Under the pieces are notes generated by a model. The model had not been told where the DNA came from. It saw only the letters and a list, made by a program, of their open reading frames with translations, and ran no database searches. Source: Chachezhania sediminis (lineage in GTDB: Bacteria; Pseudomonadota; Alphaproteobacteria; Rhodobacterales; Rhodobacteraceae). From it: DNA of 64,000 nt. The position numbers were made by a program, and so were the translations under genes. The stretch's first letter is position 1, and each line of letters opens with the position of its first letter. Below, piece after piece: positions 1 through 8,904 of the stretch. The stretch is from the NCBI RefSeq assembly GCF_009765275.1, contig NZ_VOPH01000003.1, positions 832,651-896,650 on the forward strand, read 5' to 3'.

Positions 1-539
1 CCGGGCGGACTGTGGGCTCTTCGAAAATACCGGGAGAGGCATCCAAAGGCCGCCAGCCGCTCACGTGACTTGGAATCGAAGAGTCGCGGGGCCGGTCAAG
101 ATATGAGCGCTGACCGAAAAGCCCCTGCACCGTCCTGTCGATCATGGGTAGCATAGCCGCTGGCAGCTAACTGCGCGTGGCTGACCGACGCACTAGGCGC
201 AGTGGATGCCCGGTCCCCCCTTATGCTCCTGCACGTTCAACACGTCTGCGGTTCGTCAGTAGCGTCAGGTAGGCAAAAATCTCCGGGCGGATGACCGCGA
301 CCGCTTCCGGGGCAGAAGATCCTGCCACGGGCCAGGTGCTTCGTCTGTGGTCAGCCGGGCATGATCCAAGCGCGTCATCTGGGAACCGCGGGTGAACGGG
401 CTGGATGGGGTGGCGATGCAGGAAGGCGAATAGGCCTGTTTCTGTGGGACGCTCGGCCCATAAACTGTTCTGCCTGTAAGAGCGATCGTCCCGATTGCGG
501 GACGTGGGTTTTGTGAGATCACTGAACAGATTGGGTGAA
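1..539. other. No gene recognised (left edge of window)
   Basis: Between the window edge and the tRNA-Tyr gene I find no open frame with family motifs, no clear ribosome site and no RNA gene. The minus-strand frames here run through the tRNA gene and look like chance frames of GC-rich DNA. Confidence 0.5.
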
Positions 540-623
540 TGGTGGGCGACCCTGGAATCGAACCAGGCGTGCGTCTCCGCGAGGGAGTTACAGTCCCCTG
601 CCACACCTTGCGGCCTGTCGCCC
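540..623 (-). tRNA. tRNA-Tyr (GTA)
   Basis: Class II tRNA of 84 nt including an encoded CCA. The acceptor stem pairs GGGCGAC (623-617) with GTCGCCC (550-544), discriminator A, CCA at 542-540. The anticodon loop reads CTGTAAC with GTA in the middle, followed by a long variable arm, as in bacterial tRNA-Tyr. The T arm carries GGTTCGATTCC. It is divergent from rlmB. Confidence 0.95.
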
Positions 624-779
624 ATTCACCCGGGCAACATTGCGTTGCGCCGAACGTGGAGGCGTGATTACAAGCGCGCCAGATGAGCGTCAACAGGAAA
701 ATCCGGGCTTTGTTGCGGCAATCGTGACAGGCTTGGAAATGGGCATGAACACGGCCGCGGACAGGGCAGGGGCGAGGCG

Positions 780-1553
780 ATGAAGAAACCGAAATGGGTG
801 GTCGAGAAGGAGCGTGCGCGCAAGGACGCCGCCTCTGAAACCGTATGGCTGTTCGGGCTGCACGCGGTGCGCGACGCGCTGGAAAATCCCCGGCGCGAGA
901 AGCTGCAGTTGATCGTGACCCGCAATGCCGCCGACAAGCTGGCCGATTCCATCGCCGTATCGGGGGTGGAGCCGGAAATCGTGGATCCCCGCAAGTTCAG
1001 CGCCCCCATCGACCCCGCCTCCGTCCACCAGGGTGCGGCGCTGGAGGTCAAGCCGCTGAGCTGGGGCACGCTGGAAGAGGTCTGCATCGGCGCCGAGGCG
1101 CCGCGAGTCCTGTGCCTGGACCGGGTGACCGATCCGCACAATGTGGGCGCGATCCTGCGCACGGCCGAAGTGCTGGGCGCCAGCGCCGTGATCGCCCCGC
1201 GCCATCATTCCGCCCCGGAAACCGGTGCACTGGCCAAGACAGCCAGCGGCGCGCTGGAACGCCAGCCCTATCTGCGGGTCCGCAATCTGGCCGAAACGAT
1301 CCAGACGCTGCAACAGTTCGGCTATTACGTCCTGGGCCTGGATGGCGAGGGCGAGGTGACCGTGGAAGAGGCGCTGGAAGGCCGCCAGAACGATCCGGTG
1401 GCTCTGGTCCTGGGTGCCGAAGGTCCGGGCCTGCGGGAAAAGACACGCGAAACTGTCGACCGCCTGGTCCGAATCGCACCAGCCGGTGCCTTCGGGTCCC
1501 TGAACGTGTCCAACGCTGCCGCAATCGCCCTATACGCGTCCCGCCGCGGATGA
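780..1553 (+). CDS. rlmB: 23S rRNA (guanosine-2'-O)-methyltransferase RlmB, SpoU/TrmH family
   Basis: A SPOUT-class enzyme that would 2'-O-methylate a guanosine of 23S rRNA (G2251 in E. coli) with S-adenosylmethionine. The 257-aa product has a substrate-binding N-terminal domain (about 20-95) and the three SpoU motifs: DRVTDPHNVGAILR at 114-127, LVLGAEGPGLR at 209-219 and SLNVSNAAAIALY at 240-252, which form the trefoil knot and SAM pocket. Length is usual. The ATG follows a purine-rich GGGGCGAGGCG stretch. Other TrmH paralogues are possible, but the N-terminal domain favours RlmB. It stands alone beside the divergent tRNA-Tyr gene. Confidence 0.9.
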   Translation: MKKPKWVVEKERARKDAASETVWLFGLHAVRDALENPRREKLQLIVTRNAADKLADSIAVSGVEPEIVDPRKFSAPIDPASVHQGAALEVKPLSWGTLEEVCIGAEAPRVLCLDRVTDPHNVGAILRTAEVLGASAVIAPRHHSAPETGALAKTASGALERQPYLRVRNLAETIQTLQQFGYYVLGLDGEGEVTVEEALEGRQNDPVALVLGAEGPGLREKTRETVDRLVRIAPAGAFGSLNVSNAAAIALYASRRG

Positions 1554-1769
1554 ATCGGCGCGCATGCGGATCCCGGGTCCGCCGGGGGCGCGGCATGGGG
1601 GTCACAACTGCGTGGCGCGACCCGGCCGGGCGGTCACATCCCCGTCAGCCCCCTTTGCAGTCCGGTCCCGCGGGGGCAATCTGAGGTTCGGCACCTTCCG
1701 ATAAGGGCCGACCGATGCCCCGTTTGCCGGGCACCGGCCACGCGCACCGAAACGACAGATTTGACCCGA

Positions 1770-2228
1770 ATGCCGTCCCGCCGCACCTTCCTTGCCGTCA
1801 TGGCAGCCTTCGCCCTTTCCCGGCCGCTGGCCGGGACGGCCGGGCCCCACAAGGGCATCTATTACGCCGAGGACGGGCTGGCGCTGGACGGCTATGACCC
1901 TGTTGCCTATTTCACCCGCGGCAGGGCAGTCAGGGGCTCGCCCGCCTATGCGGTGATGTGGAAGGGCGCGATCTGGCAGTTCGCGTCGAATCGCAACCGT
2001 GACCTGTTCGAGGCCAATCCCTATGCCTTCGCCCCGCAATATGGCGGCTTCTGCGCCTACGGGGTGGCGATGGGCATGGCGATCGCCTCGGATCCGACGG
2101 CCTGGCAAATCGTCGACGGCCGGCTTTACCTGACCCATTCGCACATCGTGCAGCGGGTCTGGAAGATGGACACGAAACACCTGATTCAGACGGCCGACAG
2201 CCACTGGCCGGCGGTTTTGCACCGATAG
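1770..2228 (+). CDS. YHS-domain protein with an N-terminal export signal
   Basis: A 152-aa protein that begins SRRTFLAVMAAFALS, a twin-arginine-like start followed by a hydrophobic stretch, so it is probably exported. The mature part carries a YHS-type domain: the pattern GYDPVAYF followed by a repeat of small and aromatic residues and YGGFCAYGVAMG. Such domains are linked with metal binding in other proteins; the substrate here is unknown. I chose the ATG at 1770 rather than the in-frame TTG at 1761 because the signal then starts correctly; neither has a strong ribosome site. A strong intrinsic terminator lies about 165 bp downstream. Confidence 0.75.
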   Translation: MPSRRTFLAVMAAFALSRPLAGTAGPHKGIYYAEDGLALDGYDPVAYFTRGRAVRGSPAYAVMWKGAIWQFASNRNRDLFEANPYAFAPQYGGFCAYGVAMGMAIASDPTAWQIVDGRLYLTHSHIVQRVWKMDTKHLIQTADSHWPAVLHR

Positions 2229-2393
2229 ATGCGGTCGGAACACATCTTTTCGGCAGGACTTCGCCTAAAGCCTGCGCCTACGGCCGGGTGACCGCCCCGA
2301 ATCCTTCCCAAGCCCCCGTTCACTCCTATTTGTTTCACACAGCCGGACGCGCTGGAACCGCTCCGGCTTTCACTGTCCCTCGTTCCGCACTTC

Positions 2394-2426
2394 GCGCTCA
2401 AGGCCCTGTGCCTTGGGCGCTTTTTT
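2394..2426 (+). terminator. Rho-independent terminator
   Basis: GCGCTCAAGGC (2394-2404) pairs with GCCTTGGGCGC (2410-2420) over 11 bp with one U-G pair, loop CCTGT, followed by six T. It would end the transcript of the YHS-domain gene and lies just upstream of the CoA-binding protein gene. Confidence 0.85.
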
Positions 2427-2465
2427 ATGATGCGGACAGGTAGGCGCGCGTCCTATGATCGCCTC

Positions 2466-2939
2466 ATGCCGACCTATTCCGACGCCCATCTGAAAGCCGT
2501 GCTGCAAGGCACCCGATCCATCGCGGTGGTGGGGGTGTCGACGAACCCGGTACGCCCCAGCAACTATGTCGCCCGCTATCTGGGCCTGAAGGGGTTCCGG
2601 GTACATCCGGTGAACCCGGCTTCGGCCGGAGAAACCCTCTATGGCCGCAAGGTCGTGGCCTCCCTCGCCGAGGTGACGGAGCCGGTCGACATGGTCGATA
2701 TCTTCCGCCGCGCCGAATTCGTCCCCGCCATCGTGGACGAGGCGATGGAGGTCTTCCCCGATCTCAAGACGATCTGGATGCAGATCGGCATCGAACACCC
2801 GGAGGCCGCCGCAAGGGCCGAAGCCCGCGGCATCATCGTCATCCAGGACCGCTGTCCCAAGATCGAGTACCAGCGCCTGTTCGGCGAATTGCGCATGGGC
2901 GGCTTCGCCACCGGCATGATCTCGTCCAGGCTTCGCTGA
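2466..2939 (+). CDS. CoA-binding domain protein (YccU type)
   Basis: A 157-aa single-domain Rossmann protein of the CoA_binding_2 family. The N-terminal IAVVGVSTNPVRPSNYVA is the nucleotide or CoA-binding loop; the middle has VHPVNP and later QIGIEHPEAAARAEARG and VIQDRCPKIEY, which are typical of the family. Its cellular role is not established; members resemble the N-terminal domain of succinyl-CoA synthetase alpha chains. An upstream in-frame ATG at 2427 would overlap the terminator tail, so I take the ATG at 2466. It stands alone, followed by repeat elements. Confidence 0.8.
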   Translation: MPTYSDAHLKAVLQGTRSIAVVGVSTNPVRPSNYVARYLGLKGFRVHPVNPASAGETLYGRKVVASLAEVTEPVDMVDIFRRAEFVPAIVDEAMEVFPDLKTIWMQIGIEHPEAAARAEARGIIVIQDRCPKIEYQRLFGELRMGGFATGMISSRLR

Positions 2940-2967
2940 CCGCTTCCCCGGCCGCCTTGCCGGGGGC

Positions 2968-2994
2968 GGTGCGTGCAAAGTGCGCACTCTGCGG
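2968..2994. repeat. TGCGTGC palindromic repeat, copy 1
   Basis: GTGCGTGC AAA GTGCGCAC, a diverged hairpin of the family seen nine times in this window. It forms the outer part of a composite unit with the ~65-bp repeat at 3036. Confidence 0.55.
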
Positions 2995-3035
2995 ATGGCC
3001 GATATGCCGGGTTCCAGTTCCGGACGCCCTCCTGG

Positions 3036-3100
3036 CTTCTTTGATCTTCAAATACCCTCGGGGGAGTCGCCCGAAGGGCGGCGGGGGCAGAGCCCCCGTC
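3036..3100 (+). repeat. 65-bp intergenic palindromic repeat, copy a
   Basis: Starts CTTCTTTGATCTTCAAATAC, then CCTCGGGGGAG, a variable small hairpin and GGGGGCAGAGCCCCC. The same layout recurs at 3958, 10998, 16712, 16799 and 53037. It lies between the CoA-binding gene and rlmJ. Confidence 0.8.
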
Positions 3101-3166
3101 ACCTCTGCTCCAAAAGACCGAACCCGACCCATTCCCGAACCCGTCCGCGGGTGCTAGAGCCCGGAC

Positions 3167-3943
3167 ATGCTTTCCTACCAGCACATCTACCACGCCGGGA
3201 ACCTGGCTGACGTCCACAAGCACGCGCTGCTGGCTGCGGCGCTGGACTACATGGCCGCCAAGCCCAAGCCCCTGACCTATATCGAAACGCATTCGGGCCG
3301 TGCGCTCTACGATCTCTCGGCCGCCGAGGCGTTGAAGACTGGCGAAGCGGCCGCGGGCATTGCCCGGGTCGAGGGCTGGTTCGGCATGGATCACCCCTAT
3401 GCCAGGGCGCTGGACGCGGCCCGTGCGGAGGGCGGGGCGGATGCCTATCCCGGTTCGCCCCTGGTCGCGCGGACGCTGCTGCGTCCGGACGACCGGATGG
3501 TCCTGGCCGAGATGCACCCGCGGGAGGTCGCGGCGCTGCGCCAGGCCCTGCCGTGGGCGGAGATCCACGCCGCAGACGGACCGGAGCTGGCCCTGTCGAT
3601 CACGCCGCCCGAGCCGCGGCGGGGAATGCTGCTGGTCGATCCCTCCTACGAGGTGAAGACCGAATTCCGCACGATCACCGACCTGATGGCCAAAGTGCAC
3701 CGCAAGTGGCCCGTGGGCGTGCTGATGCTGTGGTATCCGATTCTGACGTCCGGCGCGGAACGGGAGCTGGTGCGGCGGCTGGCTGGGTTGGGAGACGGAG
3801 CTGTGACCAGCGAAGTGCGGTTCCCGCCGGCGCGGGAAGGGCACGGCATGATCGGCAGCGGGCTTTGGGTCGTCAATGCGCCCTGGGGATGGGACAAGGC
3901 GGCGGCGGAACTGGCGGCGAAGTTCCGGACGCTGGGTGCCTAG
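3167..3943 (+). CDS. rlmJ: 23S rRNA (adenine-N6)-methyltransferase RlmJ
   Basis: A 258-aa SAM-dependent methyltransferase expected to methylate A2030 of 23S rRNA. The start MLSYQHIYHAGNLADVHKH is the family signature, with residues that bind RNA and cofactor. TYIETHSGRALYDL (37-50) and LAEMHP (114-119) belong to the SAM-binding core, and LLVDPSYE near residue 158 takes the place of the catalytic D-P-P-Y motif. The second proline is replaced by serine, which is unusual. It is a single gene between two composite repeat units in opposite orientation (see findings). The downstream gene hisE is convergent. Confidence 0.88.
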   Translation: MLSYQHIYHAGNLADVHKHALLAAALDYMAAKPKPLTYIETHSGRALYDLSAAEALKTGEAAAGIARVEGWFGMDHPYARALDAARAEGGADAYPGSPLVARTLLRPDDRMVLAEMHPREVAALRQALPWAEIHAADGPELALSITPPEPRRGMLLVDPSYEVKTEFRTITDLMAKVHRKWPVGVLMLWYPILTSGAERELVRRLAGLGDGAVTSEVRFPPAREGHGMIGSGLWVVNAPWGWDKAAAELAAKFRTLGA

Positions 3944-3957
3944 GGGCGCGTGGGAGA

Positions 3958-4021
3958 GGGGGCTCTGCCCCCGCCGCGCCTTTGGCGCGACTCCCCCGAG
4001 GGTATTTGAAGATCGAAGAAG
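3958..4021 (-). repeat. 65-bp intergenic palindromic repeat, copy b
   Basis: Same family as 3036-3100 but inverted: GGGGGCTCTGCCCCC first, then CTCCCCCGAGGGTATTTG and AAGATCGAAGAAG. It begins 15 bp after the rlmJ stop. Confidence 0.8.
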
Positions 4022-4067
4022 TAGGGGGCTGCGGGCCCGGGTTTCGGGAGGCGTGCGTGGCGCATCC

Positions 4068-4092
4068 GTAGGGTGCGTGCTCTGCACGCACC
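4068..4092. repeat. TGCGTGC palindromic repeat, copy 2
   Basis: GTAG plus GGTGCGTGC TCT GCACGCACC, a perfect 9-bp stem with a 3-nt loop, directly behind the hisE stop codon on the minus strand. It may act as an RNA 3' end for the his operon, though no T run follows. Confidence 0.75.
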
Positions 4093-4099
4093 GGCCGCT

Positions 4100-4411
4100 T
4101 TACGGGCGCGCGGCCTTTTCGGCGATGCCGCTGGTGCCGGCGCGACGGTCGAGTTCGGCCAGGACATCCGACAGGGGGACATCGCGGGCGGCCAGCATCA
4201 CCAGGAGGTGATAGAGGACGTCGGCGGCTTCGGTCGTCAGCTTCCCGCGGTCGCCCTTCACGGCTTCGATGATCGCCTCGACAGCCTCTTCCCCGAATTT
4301 CTCGGCGCATTTTTCCGGGCCTTTGGCGAAGAGTTTCGCCGTCCAGCTGCTGTCGGGATCGGCCCCCTTGCGGGAGGTGATCGTGGCGTAGAGCGTGTCA
4401 AGCGTCGTCAT
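4100..4411 (-). CDS. hisE: Phosphoribosyl-ATP pyrophosphatase HisE
   Basis: Second step of histidine synthesis: removes pyrophosphate from PR-ATP. The 103-aa all-helical protein has the MazG-like metal-binding pattern [13 protein letters not shown] (38-50) and [13 protein letters not shown] (61-73) that carries the acidic magnesium ligands. Its ATG overlaps the hisF stop (ATGA at 4411-4408), so it is the last gene of the his operon and translation is likely coupled. HisI (the next enzyme) is not fused here and is not in the window. Confidence 0.93.
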   Translation of the reverse strand: MTTLDTLYATITSRKGADPDSSWTAKLFAKGPEKCAEKFGEEAVEAIIEAVKGDRGKLTTEAADVLYHLLVMLAARDVPLSDVLAELDRRAGTSGIAEKAARP

Positions 4412-5169
4412 GCCAGCCTCATCGGGATGCCGGCCGCGGCCATGTGAGCCTTGGCTTCGGCGATGGAATAGGTGCCGAAATGGAAGATCGACGCGGCGAG
4501 TACCGCCGAGGCGCCGCCCATCGTGACGCCTTCGACCAAGTGGTCCAGCGTGCCGACACCGCCCGAGGCGATGACGGGGATGTCGACCGTGTCCGAGATC
4601 GCGCGGGTGAGCGGCAGGTTGAAGCCGGCACGGGTGCCGTCGCGGTCCATGGAGGTGAGCAGGATCTCTCCCGCACCCTTTTCGGCCACCGTCCGGGCGA
4701 ATTCGACCGCATCGATGCCGGTGGGTTTGCGGCCGCCATGGGTGAAGATTTCCCACTTGCCGGGGGCAACCGTTTTGGCGTCGATGGCCACCACGATGCA
4801 CTGGCTGCCGAAGCGATCCGCGGCCTCGGCCACCACATCGGGCCGGGCCACGGCTGCGGAATTGAAGGAAACCTTGTCGGCCCCCGCCAGCAGCAGGGCC
4901 CGGACGTCGTCGGGCGTGCGGACACCGCCGCCGACCGTCAGCGGGATGAAGCACTGTTCGGCCGTCCGCTGGACCAGGTCGAACATGGTGCCGCGATTTT
5001 CGTGGGTGGCGTGGATGTCGAGGAAACAGATCTCGTCCGCGCCGGCCGCGTCATAGGCGCGGGCCGCTTCGACGGGATCGCCCGCGTCGATCAGGTCCAC
5101 GAAGTTCACGCCCTTGACCACGCGGCCGTCGGCCACGTCCAGGCAGGGGATCAGGCGGGTTTTCAGCAT
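4408..5169 (-). CDS. hisF: Imidazole glycerol phosphate synthase cyclase subunit HisF
   Basis: With HisH it turns PRFAR and ammonia into imidazole glycerol phosphate and AICAR. The 253-aa (beta/alpha)8 barrel has the two catalytic aspartates in CLDV (D11) and VAID (D130), plus the phosphate-binding loops LTVGGGVRT (78-86) and [11 protein letters not shown]. An in-frame extension upstream lacks homology; the start [12 protein letters not shown] is the family start. Its ATG shares one base with the stop of the upstream 98-aa gene (TGATG), and it overlaps hisE downstream. Confidence 0.96.
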   Translation of the reverse strand: MLKTRLIPCLDVADGRVVKGVNFVDLIDAGDPVEAARAYDAAGADEICFLDIHATHENRGTMFDLVQRTAEQCFIPLTVGGGVRTPDDVRALLLAGADKVSFNSAAVARPDVVAEAADRFGSQCIVVAIDAKTVAPGKWEIFTHGGRKPTGIDAVEFARTVAEKGAGEILLTSMDRDGTRAGFNLPLTRAISDTVDIPVIASGGVGTLDHLVEGVTMGGASAVLAASIFHFGTYSIAEAKAHMAAAGIPMRLA

Positions 5170-5465
5170 CAGGCGTCTCCGCGGCGGTCGAGGATCTTGC
5201 CCAGCAGGACCACGCCGGCCCACAGCAGGCCGGTGATCACCACGCAGGGAAACAGGAAGAGCGGGCCCCAGGCCGCGATCATTCCCATCGTATAGGCTGT
5301 TTCGCCAATGTCGTGGCCCAGAAACAGGCAGGGCGTCACGGACCCTTCGTTGATCATGCAGCTGTTGGGGCCTGCAAGATACATCACGGCGCCCATATTG
5401 GCGATCCAGAACACCACCGGGGCAAGGGTCAGGATCATGAAGATGCGCGGGATCCAGCGGGGCAT
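5169..5465 (-). CDS. Small membrane protein of unknown function inside the his operon
   Basis: A 98-aa protein I cannot assign to a named family. It has a hydrophobic segment at about 9-30, a loop with two cysteines (C36 and C46) likely facing the periplasm, and a second long hydrophobic region at about 58-90 that could hold one or two helices, ending in the basic KILDRRGDA. The gene sits 4 bp behind hisA and its stop shares a base with the hisF start, so it is co-transcribed and probably coupled in translation with hisF. Nothing in it suggests a histidine enzyme; its place may reflect only co-expression. Confidence 0.75.
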   Translation of the reverse strand: MPRWIPRIFMILTLAPVVFWIANMGAVMYLAGPNSCMINEGSVTPCLFLGHDIGETAYTMGMIAAWGPLFLFPCVVITGLLWAGVVLLGKILDRRGDA

Positions 5466-5469
5466 GGGG

Positions 5470-6189
5470 TCAGGCCAAGGCCGCCAGCGCGGCCTTCAGG
5501 TCCAGCGCGCCGTCATAGAGCGCACGGCCCGAGATGGCGCCGTCGAGCGATGCGCCGCAATCGCGCAGCGCCATCAGGTCGTCCAGCGAGGACACGCCGC
5601 CCGAGGCGATGACCGGGATCGACACGGCCCGTGCCAGCGCGGCGGTCGCCGGAACGTTCGGCCCCTGCATCGCGCCGTCGCGGTCGATGTCGGTATAGAT
5701 GATGGCGGCCACGCCCGCGTCCTCGAAGCTCTTGGCGAGGTCGGTGGCCATGACGTCAGTTTCTTCGGCCCAGCCCTTGGTGGCGACGCGCCCCTTGCGG
5801 GCGTCGATGCCGACGGCGACCTTGCCGGGGAAGGCGCGCGCCGCTTCACGGACGAGGTCGGGGTTTTCGACCGCGACGGTGCCCAGGATCACGCGGGCCA
5901 GACCCTTGTCGAGCCAGGCCTCGATCGTGGCCATGTCGCGAATGCCGCCGCCCAGCTGGGCGGGGACGGGGCAGGCGGCCAGGATCGCCTCGACCGGCGC
6001 GGCGTTCACCGGCTTGCCGGCGAAGGCGCCGTTCAGGTCGACGAGGTGCAGCCACTGGCAACCGGCGTCGACGAAGGCCTTGGCCTGCGCGGCCGGGTCG
6101 GCGTTGAAGACCGTGGCCTTTTCCATGTCGCCGCGAAGAAGGCGGACGGCCTGGCCGTCCTTCAGGTCGATGGCGGGGTAGAGGATCAT
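5470..6189 (-). CDS. hisA: ProFAR isomerase HisA
   Basis: Isomerises 5'-ProFAR to PRFAR, the fourth step of histidine synthesis. The 239-aa barrel begins [12 protein letters not shown] with catalytic D8, has the second catalytic aspartate in VGIDA (D129), and the phosphate loops QLGGGIR (78-84) and [12 protein letters not shown]. It is the half-barrel-duplicated sister of HisF in the same operon. The long upstream extension of the frame lies inside hisH and was rejected. Spacing to hisH is 32 bp. Confidence 0.96.
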   Translation of the reverse strand: MILYPAIDLKDGQAVRLLRGDMEKATVFNADPAAQAKAFVDAGCQWLHLVDLNGAFAGKPVNAAPVEAILAACPVPAQLGGGIRDMATIEAWLDKGLARVILGTVAVENPDLVREAARAFPGKVAVGIDARKGRVATKGWAEETDVMATDLAKSFEDAGVAAIIYTDIDRDGAMQGPNVPATAALARAVSIPVIASGGVSSLDDLMALRDCGASLDGAISGRALYDGALDLKAALAALA

Positions 6190-6221
6190 GTCGTGCTCCG
6201 GTTCCGGGCGGGGAAGGGGCC

Positions 6222-6860
6222 TCAGGGCGCCCAGGTCAGGAAATTGGCGATCATGCGCAGGCCGATGGCCGCGCTTTTCTCCGGGTGGAACTGCAGGCCC
6301 AGCATCGTGTCCTTGCCCACCACGGCCGTGACCGGCCCGCCATAGTCGACATGGGCCAGAAGGTCCGCCGGATCGGCCGTGCGGAAATGGTAGGAATGCA
6401 CGAAGTAGACATGGTCGCCGGTGGCAACGCCGCCGAAGATCGGGTGGGGTTGGTCGATCACCAGGTCGTTCCAGCCCATGTGCGGGACCTTCAGCGCCCG
6501 GTCGTCGGGCGTGATCTTGACCACGTCGCCGTCGATCCAGCCGATGCCGTCGGTTTCCTGGTATTCGTGGCCGCGCGCCGCCATCAGTTGCATGCCGACG
6601 CAGATGCCGAGGAAGGGGCGGCCCTTGACTTCGACCGCCTCGCGCATCGCCTGCATCAGGCCGGTGCGGTCGCGCAGCTGTTCGGCGCAATGCGGGAAGG
6701 CGCCGTCGCCCGGCAGGACGATGCGGTCGGCGCTGGCCACCACGTCCGGGTCGGCGGTCACGACGGTGGTGCCGGCGCCGGTTTCCGCCGCCATCCGCTG
6801 GAACGCCTTTTCCGCCGAATGCAGGTTGCCGCTTTCGTAGTCGATGATCGCGGTCAGCAT
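6222..6860 (-). CDS. hisH: Imidazole glycerol phosphate synthase glutaminase subunit HisH
   Basis: Class I glutamine amidotransferase that hydrolyses glutamine and feeds ammonia to HisF. The 212-aa protein shows the catalytic triad: nucleophile C87 in LGICVGMQ, and H192 and E194 in LQFHPEKS. The oxyanion-hole region PGDGAF (50-55) is present. The ATG is 3 bp after the hisB stop, so the two are tightly linked in one operon. Confidence 0.96.
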   Translation of the reverse strand: MLTAIIDYESGNLHSAEKAFQRMAAETGAGTTVVTADPDVVASADRIVLPGDGAFPHCAEQLRDRTGLMQAMREAVEVKGRPFLGICVGMQLMAARGHEYQETDGIGWIDGDVVKITPDDRALKVPHMGWNDLVIDQPHPIFGGVATGDHVYFVHSYHFRTADPADLLAHVDYGGPVTAVVGKDTMLGLQFHPEKSAAIGLRMIANFLTWAP

Positions 6861-6863
6861 CGT

Positions 6864-7451
6864 TTACAGCGCGCCCTTGGTCGACGGCACGGCACCGGCC
6901 GCGCGGGGGTCGGGCTCCAGTGCTTCGCGCAGCGCGCGGGCGACGGCCTTGAAGGCGGCTTCGGCGATGTGGTGCGAGTTCACGCCGTGAAGCGCATCGA
7001 CATGGAGCGTGATGCCACCATGGGTCGACAGCGCCTGGAAGAACTCGCGGACGAGTTCCGTGTCGAAGGTGCCGATCTTCTGGGTCGGCAGGTCGACGTT
7101 CCAGACCAGGAAAGGCCGTCCCGACAGGTCGAGCGCGGCACGCACCAGCGCGTCGTCCATGGGCAGAAGGCAGGACCCGTAGCGGCGGATGCCGCGTTTG
7201 TCGCCAAGCGCCTTTGTCAGGGCCTGACCGATGGCGATGCCGGTGTCCTCCACCGTGTGGTGATCGTCGATGTGCAGGTCGCCCTGGGCCCGGACGGTCA
7301 GGTCCAGCATGGCGTGGCGCGCCAGCTGGTCCAGCATATGGTCGAAGAAGCCCACGCCGGTGGCGTTGTCATACGTTCCGGTGCCGTCGAGATCGAGGGT
7401 GACTTCGATCTTCGTCTCAGCGGTCTGGCGGGTGATCGTGGCGTTGCGCAT
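6864..7451 (-). CDS. hisB: Imidazoleglycerol-phosphate dehydratase HisB
   Basis: Dehydrates imidazole glycerol phosphate to imidazole acetol phosphate. The 195-aa protein is the stand-alone dehydratase without the phosphatase domain of E. coli HisB. The manganese ligands lie in the repeated patterns [23 protein letters not shown] and [13 protein letters not shown]. The start is taken at [13 protein letters not shown]; the upstream extension does not match the family. It is the first gene of the minus-strand operon hisB-hisH-hisA-orf-hisF-hisE. Confidence 0.96.
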   Translation of the reverse strand: MRNATITRQTAETKIEVTLDLDGTGTYDNATGVGFFDHMLDQLARHAMLDLTVRAQGDLHIDDHHTVEDTGIAIGQALTKALGDKRGIRRYGSCLLPMDDALVRAALDLSGRPFLVWNVDLPTQKIGTFDTELVREFFQALSTHGGITLHVDALHGVNSHHIAEAAFKAVARALREALEPDPRAAGAVPSTKGAL

Positions 7452-7661
7452 GGGGCGGATCCTTCTTGCCGGGGCGCTTATAGGGCGCTGTGCCCGCCGA
7501 TCCAAGCGCTTCGATGCGGTTGCGGCGGCATGGGGATGGCTGGGCAACGGCCGGGCGATGGCAGGGTGGCCGCCCTGGCCCTTGGACTTGCCCTTTCGGG
7601 GTGCCCGTGTCAGCGTCGGGGCAGGCGCGACCCTCTACAGTACTTCGGGAAGACGACATCC

Positions 7662-7901
7662 ATGACGACCTGCGTATTCATCCAGATCCGCTGCAAGCCC
7701 GGCACCACCTACAAGGTGGCCGAGCGCATCGCGCTGCGCGAGATTCATTCCGAGCTTTATTCGACCAGCGGCGAATACGACCTGCTGATGAAGCTTTACG
7801 TGCCCACGGGCGAGGATGTCGGCAAGTTCATCAACGACAACCTGCTGGATATCGAGGGGATCGAACGGTCGCTGACGACGATGACGTTCAAGGTTTTCTG
7901 A
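7662..7901 (+). CDS. Stand-alone Lrp/AsnC ligand-binding (RAM) domain protein
   Basis: A 79-aa protein equal to the C-terminal effector-binding domain of Lrp/AsnC regulators without the DNA-binding helix-turn-helix. The pattern VFIQIRCKPGTTYKVAE, then STSGEYDLLMKLYV and IEGIERSLTTMTFKVF, is typical of this alpha/beta sandwich, which oligomerises and binds amino acids at the dimer interface. Such stand-alone proteins may sense amino acids or modulate partner regulators; the ligand is unknown. It is divergent from hisB, about 210 bp away. Confidence 0.85.
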   Translation: MTTCVFIQIRCKPGTTYKVAERIALREIHSELYSTSGEYDLLMKLYVPTGEDVGKFINDNLLDIEGIERSLTTMTFKVF

Positions 7902-8049
7902 TCTTACCGGGGTGTCGGACGGGACCGCCCGCGCGGTCCTGTGTCCGTCGACGGTCCACCGGCACACCCGACCCGGCGGATGCGTGCCATATCCGCTGTA
8001 CCGCCGCCGGGCACAGGGCCGCGCGGGCTTGGGCCGATGGCGGGCGTGA

Positions 8050-8904
8050 TCAGCCCAGTTCGAAGGTGGTGACGCCGAAGATCCGGTCGATGGGCAGGTC
8101 CGGGGCCGGGCCTTTGTACATCCGGGCCGTCTCGAACACGGGGGACAGGCCCAGCCTGGCCGCCAGGGCCAGGGCGGCAGCGTTCGGTTCGGGCGTGTCG
8201 AGGAAGATTTCCGTCTCCGGCTCCAACTCCTGCAGCAGATCGGCCAGCAGCGCCTCGGCGGTTTCCGGGTCATCGGCGAAAAGGGGGCCGATCTTTGCCC
8301 CGGTCCCGCAGGGACGCAGGACGCCGTAGCCTGTGATCCGGCCAGCTTTCGTGGCGACGCGGGCGATATGGCCTGGACTGGTGATCCAGGCCTCCAGGAA
8401 GGTCCTTCGGGGGGCGGGGAACATCTGGCGGTCATAGGCTTCAACCGCATCGGTCACGGACGAGAGCGGCGCTGTGGCTTCGGGTGCTGTCCCCAGCGCG
8501 CGCAGCGCCGGGCCCGCAGGCCCGCCCTGCCGGATGTTGCGATAGGTAAGCGCAAAGCCCGACTTGCGATAGTTGTCCTGCTGGTCCACCACGCCGTCCA
8601 GGCCGATCACCCGGGCGCCGCCATGCTGTTCTGCCGCCTGCCACAGCTGATGGCCCAGCCCCAGCCCGCGATATTCCGGCCGCACGATGTAGAAGCCCAG
8701 GAAGCCGAACCCGTCGTCGTAGTTCACGACCGAGATCGAGGCGACCATCTCGCCATCGGCGAAGCCGCCCCAGAACCCTTCGGGATCCACGCTGCGGAAG
8801 GCCATCGCGTCCGAGGCGCCGGGGTTCCACCCCTCTGCCGCGGCCCAGCCAACGGCGATGTCGATCTCGGCCGCCGTCAGTGGCCGGGTGATATAGTCGA
8901 GCAT
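8050..8904 (-). CDS. GNAT-family N-acetyltransferase with YitH-like C-terminal domain
   Basis: A 284-aa protein with an N-terminal GNAT fold that shows the acetyl-CoA-binding pattern VRPEYRGLGLGHQLWQ, and a C-terminal second domain around IARVATKAGRITGYGVLRP and IGPLFADDPETAEALL, as in two-domain YitH-type acetyltransferases. The acceptor substrate cannot be told from sequence. Start: ATG at 8904 is preceded by GGGGGAGG at good spacing; frames further upstream lack this. It stands alone, downstream of the tRNA-Gly pair. Confidence 0.85.
   Translation of the reverse strand: MLDYITRPLTAAEIDIAVGWAAAEGWNPGASDAMAFRSVDPEGFWGGFADGEMVASISVVNYDDGFGFLGFYIVRPEYRGLGLGHQLWQAAEQHGGARVIGLDGVVDQQDNYRKSGFALTYRNIRQGGPAGPALRALGTAPEATAPLSSVTDAVEAYDRQMFPAPRRTFLEAWITSPGHIARVATKAGRITGYGVLRPCGTGAKIGPLFADDPETAEALLADLLQELEPETEIFLDTPEPNAAALALAARLGLSPVFETARMYKGPAPDLPIDRIFGVTTFELG

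Noticed and set aside
265..693. Minus-strand frame across the tRNA-Tyr gene
   Set aside because: It reads through the tRNA and has no protein features.
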